A stretch of 49,816 nucleotides of DNA from Fibrobacter sp. (GTDB taxonomy: Bacteria; Fibrobacterota; Chitinivibrionia; Chitinivibrionales; Chitinispirillaceae), in assembly GCA_012515615.1 (NCBI GenBank), contig JAAYYB010000212.1, positions 1 through 49,816 on the forward strand. Reading direction: 5' to 3'. This document shows positions 1 to 7,203 of the stretch, piece after piece. Numbering within the stretch: position 1 is the first letter of the stretch; every line of letters begins with the position of its first letter. Both the position numbers and the translations under genes were made by a program. The notes beneath the pieces were generated by a model, which worked only from the letters and a program-made list of their open reading frames with translations, ran no database searches and had not been told where the DNA came from.

Positions 1-296
1 AGAGATTCGATTACCCTTACGGAAAAGAGTATCAGGTGCAGCGGTGTAATACCCTTGGAAATCCAAGTGTAAAGAATAAAATCAGTGTTTCAGGTTTCTT
101 TGCCCAATGTGCAGGCTCCAGACCAATTTTTGATATGAGCGGGAATGCTGCAGAATGGACAAGCGGAGCAGATGGTTCCGCATATGTTTATGGCGGCTCA
201 TGGCAAAATGGTGAAGATGGCAGCAGATGTGATTCTCATGTTCAGCTTCAGAAGGGCAAAAAGTATTTTTATGCTGGAATCAGATGCTGCAAATAA
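1..296 (+). CDS. C-terminal end of an FGE-sulfatase (SUMF1-type) domain protein, partial at 5' end
   Basis: Only the last ~97 codons lie in the window; the frame is open from base 3 and no start is visible, so the gene begins upstream. The visible part carries the hallmarks of the C-terminal half of the formylglycine-generating-enzyme fold: YPYG near the start, DMSGNAAEWT, then GGSW and a closing GIRCCK (GFRC in the family). This fold is also used by many secreted or lipoprotein paralogues with no known sulfatase-activating role, and the active-site cysteines cannot be judged from this fragment. The stop overlaps the start of lnt by 13 bases, so the two are probably co-transcribed. Family assignment is good; function is open. 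Confidence 0.8.
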   Translation, partial: RFDYPYGKEYQVQRCNTLGNPSVKNKISVSGFFAQCAGSRPIFDMSGNAAEWTSGADGSAYVYGGSWQNGEDGSRCDSHVQLQKGKKYFYAGIRCCK

Positions 297-1960
297 TATT
301 GGATAAATTTATCTCCTGGTTTAAAAGCCGTAACCGCTGGTGGTTTCCACTGGTTGCCGGGCTGTCATTCTCGTTATGTCTTCCTCCTTTTAATCACGAG
401 TTGAGCCCGTCGTTATTGTTGTTTCCCTTTTTGAGCTTCATTATTCTGATACCACTGCTGGGATTTTCTGTTCAAAAGTCTTTCCGGCGGGCATTACTTC
501 ACACTTATCTCTTTTCTGTAAGCGCATCTCTGGGACAGTATTACTGGATCGGCTTTGTCACAGCCGAAGGTTTATGGCATCTGATACTTATAGGTTTGGT
601 TCTTATATCCGCCGGAATCGGGCTTCTATATCTTTCTGCCGGTATGCTGTTCCGTTTTATTTATAAAAGGCTGCGGCGTCTTTATATAATTGTCTTCCCG
701 GCTGTATGGGTGCTTATAGATTTTCTCCGCTCAGTAGGAGATATCTCTTTCCCGTGGGGATTTCTCGGTTATTCCATGACACCAGTGCTTCCGTTAGCTC
801 AAATTGCGTCCTTTACAGGTGTATGGGGGTTGACGTATCTGATAGTGCTTGGTAACATGCTGGTCTGGGATCTGGTTGTTAGTTATAGAGTGAAAGCCAA
901 CAGGGCACAGAAATGGATTCACCTTATAGTATTCGCTCTTTTTCTGACGATTTTTGGATTCGCAGGCCTGATGCGGATGAATAAAAAAATTGAAGGGGAG
1001 CAGTTCAAAGTATCTCTTCTTCAGACAAATATCGATCAGTTCAACTGGGGCAACAAATCTCTTGACACAGCATTCTCAATTACTGAGTCGATGGTTTACA
1101 AGGCTTCCGGGCAGAAACCCAAATTGATTGTAGGACCGGAAAGCGCTCTGCTCTGCTATCTTTCCAGACGGCCTGAATTGAGTTCGCAGGTACTCAAATG
1201 GGCCGATTCCACCGGAGTTCCTCTTATACTGGGGGCACTGCACTGGGAAAAATCCCCTGAAGGCTCTTTTTATGATTACCTTGTTTATAATTCGGCATTC
1301 ATGGTGAACCCACTGGAACAGAAACTGCAACCCTACCACAAAATCAAGCTGGTTCCTTTTAGTGAGGCTATTCCATTTGAGGGTAAATTTCCTATTCTGT
1401 CCAGAGTCAATCTGGGTGAAGCCGACTTTCAAAGGGGAAGTGAAGCCACTATATTTAATGCCGAAGGTAATATTAAAGCTGCGCCGTTTATCTGCTACGA
1501 GATCATTTATCCCGGGTTTGTTCAGAATCGTGTTAAAAAAGGCGCAGACCTGATTGTGGCAATCACAAATGACGGATGGTTTGGGAAGTCAAGCGGACCT
1601 TTCCATCATGCGGCGATGGCCAGAATGAGGGCGGTTGAAAACGGGCTACCACTTGTAAGAAGTGCAAATTCGGGAATAAGCATGATTGTGGATCAATACG
1701 GACGGGTTCTGAATAAAACCGGACTTTACGAGAGGACAATACTCACTGGAGAGTTCACTCCGGTAAAAAAAGAGACTTTTTACTCAAGATGGGGTGACTG
1801 GTTTATAAGCTTCTGCCTGTTGATCATTATTGTCTGTTCAGCTTTTTCTGCTCCCGGAATAATCCGCCGGCAGAGGAAAATGTCTGCTAAAGATAGGGCT
1901 GAAGAGAAAAAAGAGAATGCAGAGATACAGTCTTCAGTTTCTTCTCCTGAATTGAAATAA
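284..1960 (+). CDS. lnt: Apolipoprotein N-acyltransferase Lnt
   Basis: Inner-membrane enzyme that adds the third acyl chain to the N-terminal cysteine of lipoproteins. 558 aa, close to the usual ~510-550. The first ~235 residues hold about seven hydrophobic segments; the rest is a nitrilase-type domain ending in another membrane segment (~512-530). The catalytic triad of the family is visible: Glu286 in VGPES, Lys353 in YHKIKLVPFSE and Cys404 in FICYE. The ATG at 284 lies inside the preceding gene (13-base overlap) with a weak GGA ~6 bases upstream, so translational coupling is likely. The final 74 bases overlap the convergent deacetylase gene. Lnt fits the many lipoprotein genes elsewhere in the window. 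Confidence 0.95.
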   Translation: MLQIILDKFISWFKSRNRWWFPLVAGLSFSLCLPPFNHELSPSLLLFPFLSFIILIPLLGFSVQKSFRRALLHTYLFSVSASLGQYYWIGFVTAEGLWHLILIGLVLISAGIGLLYLSAGMLFRFIYKRLRRLYIIVFPAVWVLIDFLRSVGDISFPWGFLGYSMTPVLPLAQIASFTGVWGLTYLIVLGNMLVWDLVVSYRVKANRAQKWIHLIVFALFLTIFGFAGLMRMNKKIEGEQFKVSLLQTNIDQFNWGNKSLDTAFSITESMVYKASGQKPKLIVGPESALLCYLSRRPELSSQVLKWADSTGVPLILGALHWEKSPEGSFYDYLVYNSAFMVNPLEQKLQPYHKIKLVPFSEAIPFEGKFPILSRVNLGEADFQRGSEATIFNAEGNIKAAPFICYEIIYPGFVQNRVKKGADLIVAITNDGWFGKSSGPFHHAAMARMRAVENGLPLVRSANSGISMIVDQYGRVLNKTGLYERTILTGEFTPVKKETFYSRWGDWFISFCLLIIIVCSAFSAPGIIRRQRKMSAKDRAEEKKENAEIQSSVSSPELK

Positions 1961-2678
1961 ATAAGTTCTCCAGTTGGTTCAGAAATTCACTTTTATTTTC
2001 GGGTACCGGGACCGTATCATGAAGCAGAACCACAGAACCGGGCCTGGCAAGCTCAGGGATCAAGTGGAAGGTCTTCCTGAAACGGTTGCCGCCATCTCTG
2101 ACACTCCCGCTCCATCCTATACACTCCATATTCAGTTTCTTCAGTGCAGTTTTCAGATGCGGATTGGTCAGCCCTACAGGCGGACGATAGAGTCGGACCG
2201 TTTTACCTGAAATTCTCTTAAGAATATCTCTTGCTGCACCAATATCCCTTACCATTGCTGCAGTGAAACGGAAGTTGCAGGTATATCGATGGTCAAGATC
2301 ATGGCAGGCAATGGTATGTCCCTCGCCGATAATTCTCTTTACCAGTTCAGGATACCTCTCCGCTTTTTTCGCGATAAGAAAGAATGTCGCGGTATATCCG
2401 AACTTTTTAAGCAGATCAAGTATCTCCGGGGTGATCTCCGGGTCTGGTCCATCATCGAAAGTAATAGCCAGTGACGACTGTTCACCGTCTTTGTGACAGA
2501 ATGCCTGACAGAAAAATGAATTGCGTATATCAATAATACCCCAGATCAGAACCGGAATGTGCATGAGCAATAAAGTAAGCGAAAAAACTCTGTACTGCGG
2601 AAATACTGCCCATAATAAAAGAAATATCAAAAAGGAGACACTCCAGCGGAATGCTTTACTTTTTAAGCAGCTCAACAA
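1887..2678 (-). CDS. Polysaccharide deacetylase (NodB domain), membrane-anchored
   Basis: 263 aa. Residues ~10-40 form one or two hydrophobic N-terminal segments (membrane anchor), followed by a NodB/CE4 domain: TFDDGP (metal-binding Asp pair), an HDLDH metal His motif, RPPVG and the late LLHD motif. Such enzymes remove acetyl groups from N-acetylated sugars in peptidoglycan, chitin or exopolysaccharide; the substrate cannot be read from sequence. The start is TTG at 2678, with AAGGGG six bases upstream, and overlaps the end of the ketosynthase-like gene by 23 bases, making this the last gene of the minus-strand lipid/polyketide operon. Its 3' end overlaps lnt tail to tail. The link to the ketosynthases suggests a role in decorating or processing their product, but that is inference. 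Confidence 0.88.
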   Translation of the reverse strand: MLSCLKSKAFRWSVSFLIFLLLWAVFPQYRVFSLTLLLMHIPVLIWGIIDIRNSFFCQAFCHKDGEQSSLAITFDDGPDPEITPEILDLLKKFGYTATFFLIAKKAERYPELVKRIIGEGHTIACHDLDHRYTCNFRFTAAMVRDIGAARDILKRISGKTVRLYRPPVGLTNPHLKTALKKLNMECIGWSGSVRDGGNRFRKTFHLIPELARPGSVVLLHDTVPVPENKSEFLNQLENLFISIQEKKLKTVSLHSLFSLQPYL

Positions 2679-3456
2679 TTGCGGCCCCTTTTGAAGAAGG
2701 AGAGTAAGAGCACACTGCTGCGGGGTTGGGGCCTGATGAATTCAGCCACTCGAAAGCTGAAATTGCCGGTTTGACAAAAGATGTGCTGGAGTTATCCAGA
2801 ATGCTGCACCCCGGTTTAAGATGCCTGAGTACCATTTTTCGGCATGACTTTCCCGGATCGCTGTCATCTGCCGGAAACGGGCCCAGAGAGCGTATAAGGG
2901 TATTACTATTCTGTTCTGCTGTTCCAAGAAGAAATGCAACTGCGGCTTCCTTCCAGTCTGCACAGAGATACTCTTTACACTTCGGTGACATGTAAGGATG
3001 TATTCTGTCGAGGAGTTCAATTCTTTCATCTACAACAATCAGTAGCACAGGAAAACAGCTGCTGTCCAGAAGTCCTGCGGCTGAAACAGCAGATGCAAAA
3101 GAGTTGTGCCCTTCGCACATGGTAAGATTGGGACCTGGAATTTTAAAATCGAGGGAGATTTTGCCTGCCATGCTGTTGTGTACTGATGCAATGAAATTAC
3201 GGGGTGAGCTGAAGCCCGTGTCGTAAACCCCATCCAGAACATTTTTTGTCTCGTCAAGGGCGCCCAGGGCTGTCCCTGCTACAATAGAATTTGCTTTGGT
3301 ATCTGCAGCGGTCAATGCTCGTGAAGCCGCCAGCCAGGCCATCTGCCAGATTCTGGGATCACGGCGTTTAATTGACGCTGGAATTTCATCCTGCCACTGA
3401 GGTTCCCTGTTGGGAATTACAGCTGCTGAATTGATAATAGATAAGTACTTTCCCAT
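2656..3456 (-). CDS. Ketosynthase-like protein without active-site Cys (ketoacyl-synt_2 type)
   Basis: 266 aa, about two thirds the length of a full ketosynthase. The N-terminal thiolase-fold half is recognisable (KIPGPNLTMCEGHNSFASAV resembles the strand leading to the nucleophile elbow), but the position expected to carry the nucleophilic Cys reads G-H-N-S, and the HGTGT and GH histidine motifs are absent. This matches the short ketosynthase-like family PF13723 found in aryl polyene and related clusters, where such proteins probably act as chain-length-factor-like partners. Its ATG overlaps the preceding ketosynthase stop by one base (TGATG), so the two are translationally coupled and may form a heterodimer. 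Catalysis on its own looks unlikely. Confidence 0.75.
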   Translation of the reverse strand: MGKYLSIINSAAVIPNREPQWQDEIPASIKRRDPRIWQMAWLAASRALTAADTKANSIVAGTALGALDETKNVLDGVYDTGFSSPRNFIASVHNSMAGKISLDFKIPGPNLTMCEGHNSFASAVSAAGLLDSSCFPVLLIVVDERIELLDRIHPYMSPKCKEYLCADWKEAAVAFLLGTAEQNSNTLIRSLGPFPADDSDPGKSCRKMVLRHLKPGCSILDNSSTSFVKPAISAFEWLNSSGPNPAAVCSYSPSSKGAAIVELLKK

Positions 3457-4631
3457 CAGCAGGCTGTCCTTGAAAAGATTACAGCGGCGTTATTGCCTCC
3501 GAAGCCGAAAGAAGTCTTTAATACACTGCAAATATTTCGCTTTATTGCCTTTGATGGAGAAACACCAATCTCTTCATCCTGAATTTCAAAACCTGCAGTG
3601 GGGGGAACTGTCTGCTCGCACATTGCGTTTACAGCCATGACCGATTCCAGAATTCCTGATGCTGCGAGGGTATGGCCAAGGGTCCGTTTCATTGAACAGA
3701 ACGGGGGGAGAGATTTGAACACCGACTGCATCGCTTTTATTTCCGCTTTATCATTATCCGGAGTTCCGGTTCCATGAGCCGCTATAAGGTCTATCTGTTC
3801 AGGTTCAGTTCTGGCTTCATCAAGAGCCGCTTTCACAGCCGAACGGGCGCCCATTCCTTCAGGGTGGGGGGCAGTCATGTGATAGCAGTCCGCTGAAGCA
3901 CCCCATCCGCTGACTATTGCAAATGGTTTCCTTGTGCATCGTGACAAGACATTTTCTGCAGTGAGAAGCATTGCTCCGGCTCCTTCACCAAGGCTTATAC
4001 CTGCTCTGCGTTTATCAAATGGACGGCATCCATTGGGGTCAAGGAGCATAAGGCTGGCAAAACCCCTCACTGTAAGGAGCGAAAGAGCATCGGTTCCCAC
4101 CACAAGGCAGGCATCATAGGTACCCTGCTCAATATATCGCTTCCCCATGCCTATTATATGGAGCCCGGTTGAACAGGCTGTAGAGAGAGTGTGGAACCCG
4201 CAGCCGCCTGTGTGCCGGCAGAGCTCTCCGGCAAGTACCGTTGGCTCATGAACTGAAAACTCATCCGCTGAACGGCTTATAAGCGAGGGATCCTTTCTCA
4301 GGTCCTCGTAGAATTTTTCTGTATGTGAGATGCCTGCTACGGTTGTAGCCACCAGTATTCCCAGACGGATGTCTTTACGCTCCGGTAATACAGTCAGTGC
4401 TTCATCTGCCGCGCTCATCGCCAGGGCAAGAGATCTGTAATATTTTCTGTATTTTTCAGGTATACTGCACACCTGGGTGCAAAGAGGCACAGATTTGAGA
4501 CGGGAATCAAAAAGCGACAGGGGGCTTATTCCATCATAGCCACTGATTACTGCAGAAAAACTTTCCGCGACACCGGTTCCAGGGGAGCTTATGGCTCCCA
4601 TTCCGGCTACAAATACCGACATGCTGATCAC
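3456..4631 (-). CDS. Beta-ketoacyl-ACP synthase, KAS II-like, catalytically complete
   Basis: 391 aa, near FabF length (~410). It catalyses decarboxylative condensation of malonyl-ACP with an acyl-ACP. The Cys-His-His triad is present: Cys153 in TACSTG, His286 in AAHGTGTPDND and His320 in LGHTLAASG; the C-terminal SFGFGGNNAAV motif is also intact. The start is ambiguous: GTG at 4631 forms a GTGA overlap with the ACP stop, with AAGGA just upstream, while an ATG nine bases further in (4622) starts nearer the family's usual N-terminus. Sandwiched between an ACP gene and a Cys-less ketosynthase-like gene, it is more likely a specialised synthase (aryl polyene or type II polyketide style) than housekeeping FabF. 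Confidence 0.9.
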   Translation of the reverse strand: MISMSVFVAGMGAISSPGTGVAESFSAVISGYDGISPLSLFDSRLKSVPLCTQVCSIPEKYRKYYRSLALAMSAADEALTVLPERKDIRLGILVATTVAGISHTEKFYEDLRKDPSLISRSADEFSVHEPTVLAGELCRHTGGCGFHTLSTACSTGLHIIGMGKRYIEQGTYDACLVVGTDALSLLTVRGFASLMLLDPNGCRPFDKRRAGISLGEGAGAMLLTAENVLSRCTRKPFAIVSGWGASADCYHMTAPHPEGMGARSAVKAALDEARTEPEQIDLIAAHGTGTPDNDKAEIKAMQSVFKSLPPFCSMKRTLGHTLAASGILESVMAVNAMCEQTVPPTAGFEIQDEEIGVSPSKAIKRNICSVLKTSFGFGGNNAAVIFSRTAC

Positions 4632-4891
4632 TGTTCCTTCTGGCGGTTTTCCTGCACATATTGGGCCAGAGCCCTTAACGAAGAGAATACTTTTCTGCCG
4701 GCATTAACATCCGGCACTGTCACCCCGTAATCTTTTTCGAGCATGACAAGCAGTTCCAGGGTGTCAATTGAATCAAGGCCCAGTCCGGCTCCGATAAGCG
4801 GCGCGTCAACATCAACCTCTTCCGGTTTGACATCGCTCAGTTTCAGCGTACTGATAATTTTCCTGCACAACTCATCCATCAGCTTTTCCAT
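4628..4891 (-). CDS. Acyl carrier protein
   Basis: 87 aa. The phosphopantetheine attachment Ser41 sits in GLDSIDTLELL, the ACP helix II motif. GAGGAG lies five bases before the ATG. The stop overlaps the downstream ketosynthase start (GTGA), so ACP and synthase are coupled. It is the only ACP in the operon and presumably carries the growing chain for both ketosynthases. The N-terminal Leu-rich helix (residues 1-18) and the VDVDAPL stretch are typical of dedicated ACPs of secondary lipid or polyene pathways rather than AcpP, but that distinction is weak. Confidence 0.92.
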   Translation of the reverse strand: MEKLMDELCRKIISTLKLSDVKPEEVDVDAPLIGAGLGLDSIDTLELLVMLEKDYGVTVPDVNAGRKVFSSLRALAQYVQENRQKEQ

Positions 4892-4972
4892 GAAAGCTCC
4901 TCGCGAATTCTATGTAGATATTTAAAGTTAAATCCTTTGTAGGTTCAGAACAGCCGGCACCCTGTCTTCTAA

Positions 4973-5731
4973 TTACTTGTGCTGTAAAGAAATATAACCT
5001 CTGAAACCGCTTCCCGAAATAGAAATAATCTTCTGTTCCTTATTCATCAACGCACCGATTACCTCCATGAAAAGATCCTGCTCGTTGAGTTCTACCTGAT
5101 CTGGAACAGGTCCGGAGGGTTCATGGTCCAGTATAATTTCTGCGATAGTGTCCTGGTCCGGTTCCAAAGAGAGGAACATCGAAGCCGCACAATCGGATTC
5201 ACTGCTTTTATTGATTGGAGATTTCTCCCAAACAGAGATCCACAGGATCTTATCTGCCTTTTTCTTTGTGAGCCAATAGGCAGCAGTGTCCAGTGCTGAG
5301 AATGCAGGTGCATCGCCACCGCAGATAATTCTATCGGGCCCTTTTAGTTTAAAATAGATCGCCAGATCGGCGATTGTTGACGACGGAAGAGTTGCCGAAA
5401 AGTACGCCGGGCTTGGAAACCCTTTATTAAGGGAGTCCATGTAGAACAGATCTGTTGAGAGTGATCCCTGTGGAATGCACATGCAAATGCCGGTCTTATC
5501 ACCGCCCGGTTCACTCACTTTAGACAGCGCGGAAGCGCCGGAACTGAATGCCAGTTTATCAGGGATGTTAAGTTTTCCAAATGAAGGGTAGGGGGATGAA
5601 AGCACCTGATCACGCTTTACATCTGCTGGTCCGTTCTGATCCCTTTCCCAGGCCTTCAGACCTTCTGCTGTGAATATTCCACTCTTGTGAAGAGCCGAGA
5701 AACCGTTTACATACATCCTTTTGCGGCTCAT
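4973..5731 (-). CDS. Second Cys-less ketosynthase-like protein (chain-length-factor-like)
   Basis: 252 aa from the ATG at 5731, chosen because it forms a perfect ATGA overlap with the stop of the preceding ketosynthase and has GGGAG upstream. The open frame extends 33 codons further, but that stretch lies inside the neighbour. The KLKGPDRIICGGDAPAFSAL segment aligns with the ketosynthase nucleophile region; Gly-Gly-Asp replaces the Cys and the His motifs are missing. The closing GFRGYISL resembles the GFGG-type end of the fold. Pairing with the complete ketosynthase upstream mirrors the second KS/KS-like pair of the operon. An 81-base gap separates it from the ACP gene. Confidence 0.68.
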   Translation of the reverse strand: MSRKRMYVNGFSALHKSGIFTAEGLKAWERDQNGPADVKRDQVLSSPYPSFGKLNIPDKLAFSSGASALSKVSEPGGDKTGICMCIPQGSLSTDLFYMDSLNKGFPSPAYFSATLPSSTIADLAIYFKLKGPDRIICGGDAPAFSALDTAAYWLTKKKADKILWISVWEKSPINKSSESDCAASMFLSLEPDQDTIAEIILDHEPSGPVPDQVELNEQDLFMEVIGALMNKEQKIISISGSGFRGYISLQHK

Positions 5732-6810
5732 GCCTTGAACTCCCTCAATACAACGGCCGCATTGACCCCTCCAAAACCGGCAGAAAGGCAGAGAACAGAA
5801 TTCCCCTGGAAATCCTGCCCCCGGGCGCATACCTGAACCGGTTCATCAACGCCAGACTCCTGAAAACCGGCTGTGGGAGGAACTTTGCCAATCTTCATGA
5901 AACATGAGGCTAAAAGGATTTCCATCAGCGATCCGGCACCACTTGTGTGCCCGATTGCACCCTTAAGTGAATAACATGGTGGAATCTTCTCGAAAAGCAG
6001 TGCCAGAGCTTTGGCTTCCATGGCATCATTGTAAACCGTAGCAGTACCGTGGCATTTCACTGCCCCGATTACCGGACTGTAACCGCTGCAATCGTCAAGT
6101 GCCGCTTTAGCAGCCCTGAAGAGTCCTTCTCCGGTTCTTGACGGCCCGGTACGGTGATTGGCATCATTTGAACAACCTGCTCCTGCTACGATTACATCGC
6201 CATCACGGGGTTCCCGGTATGTAAAAATTGAGAGCGCTGCGCCATCACCAAGGTTCAGCCCGTCACGTGATTTGTCAAAAGGACGGGCCTGTTTTGCGCT
6301 GAGGGCATTAAGCGAATAAAATCCGCTGACAACAAATCTGGAGATTACGTCGTAACCAAACACTGCGGCTGTGGTATACAGTCCTCTTTCAAGCATCTCT
6401 TTTGCTGTTTGCACAGCGATAGCTCCCGAGGCACAGGCACTCGAAACTACAATGATTCTGGATGGCTTGAATCCCAGTAGTTCAGCAGCTTTCCTGGCTT
6501 GCGAATGAAGAAGAGCACCAGAGAGATCAGTGTTGTTCTCAATGGAACTTACATCACCCTTGGCAGCACAATACACAAATAGAAGGTTAGGTATATCAGG
6601 ATTAAAACCGGTTATTTTCCGTAATTCTTCTGCAGCTCCGGTCAGAGTTGCCCATGTCTGATCGGGAAATGGAGCATAGGAGACATCATAGTCAAAACAG
6701 GGACCTTCACGAACTGCTGTTTTTCCATCGATAATTGCTTTGCTTGCAGATTTAAGAGTTCCTGAAGCGCACAGAATTTCGTGCTGTTCTAAAACAACTG
6801 CTTTGCTCAA
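5728..6810 (-). CDS. Beta-ketoacyl synthase, catalytically complete, first gene of the operon
   Basis: 360 aa, slightly short for a KAS II fold. The triad is visible: Cys126 in SSACASG, His254 in KCHGTATVYND and His288 in AIGHTSGAG; the C-terminal SAGFGGVNAAVVL is present. The start is TTG at 6810 with AGAAGG about ten bases upstream; no ATG lies near. The N-terminus is shorter than FabF, so the first strand may be altered. It is coupled by ATGA to the Cys-less partner downstream, giving the first of two KS/KS-like pairs. No ketoreductase, dehydratase or thioesterase lies in the window, so chain tailoring enzymes must be encoded elsewhere or not be needed. Confidence 0.85.
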   Translation of the reverse strand: MSKAVVLEQHEILCASGTLKSASKAIIDGKTAVREGPCFDYDVSYAPFPDQTWATLTGAAEELRKITGFNPDIPNLLFVYCAAKGDVSSIENNTDLSGALLHSQARKAAELLGFKPSRIIVVSSACASGAIAVQTAKEMLERGLYTTAAVFGYDVISRFVVSGFYSLNALSAKQARPFDKSRDGLNLGDGAALSIFTYREPRDGDVIVAGAGCSNDANHRTGPSRTGEGLFRAAKAALDDCSGYSPVIGAVKCHGTATVYNDAMEAKALALLFEKIPPCYSLKGAIGHTSGAGSLMEILLASCFMKIGKVPPTAGFQESGVDEPVQVCARGQDFQGNSVLCLSAGFGGVNAAVVLREFKA

Positions 6811-7203
6811 TTCTCAGAAACCTTCTTGTGCATATTTTCACATTAAATCTGACTTGTGCACCCGGGTCAAGGCGAAGTGCACTTATCCGGAGTTATCATT
6901 TATAAGTAACAGAAAATACAATATGCCCGATTTAAATGTGCCTTTGGACGAAAGAACACCAGTTTTTGGGTAAAATAAACGATTCTGAACATGGGGTTTC
7001 TACAGCCTTCAACTGCATATTTTGTGAAATAAATCGTATTGATATTATTACAAATTCTCTATCCATGTGACTTAAAAATGACTTTCAATTTCGTTCAGAT
7101 ATATAATGAATATTAGATTCATTTGCTTTGAACTTATATTCTGATGTAGATTTCCAAGCCGGCCAACGCTGCATTTGTGGCGTTTTTTAAACGAAAGGTC
7201 AAT
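6811..7203. promoter_or_regulatory. Divergent intergenic region between the ketosynthase operon and glnN
   Basis: A 393-base gap between two divergent operons, so promoters for both must lie here; I could not pick a convincing -35/-10 or sigma-54 pair by eye. It contains one copy of the dispersed motif beginning CTGACTTGTGCACCCGG at about 6849. Just before glnN is a small terminator-like hairpin (AACGC 7165-7169 with GCGTT 7180-7184, followed by Ts) about 16 bases before the ATG. The glnN ribosome-binding site is AAAGG at 7195-7199. Confidence 0.45.
7165..7188 (+). promoter_or_regulatory. Terminator-like hairpin in the glnN leader
   Basis: AACGC at 7165-7169 can pair with GCGTT at 7180-7184, with a possible inner CA/TG step, followed by a short T run. 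It could act as an attenuator upstream of glnN, but the stem is short and the call is weak. Confidence 0.25.

Noticed and set aside
7177-7203. GTG start for glnN at 7177
   Set aside because: Lies in a terminator-like hairpin without a ribosome site; the ATG at 7204 has AAAGG at normal spacing and fits the family N-terminus.
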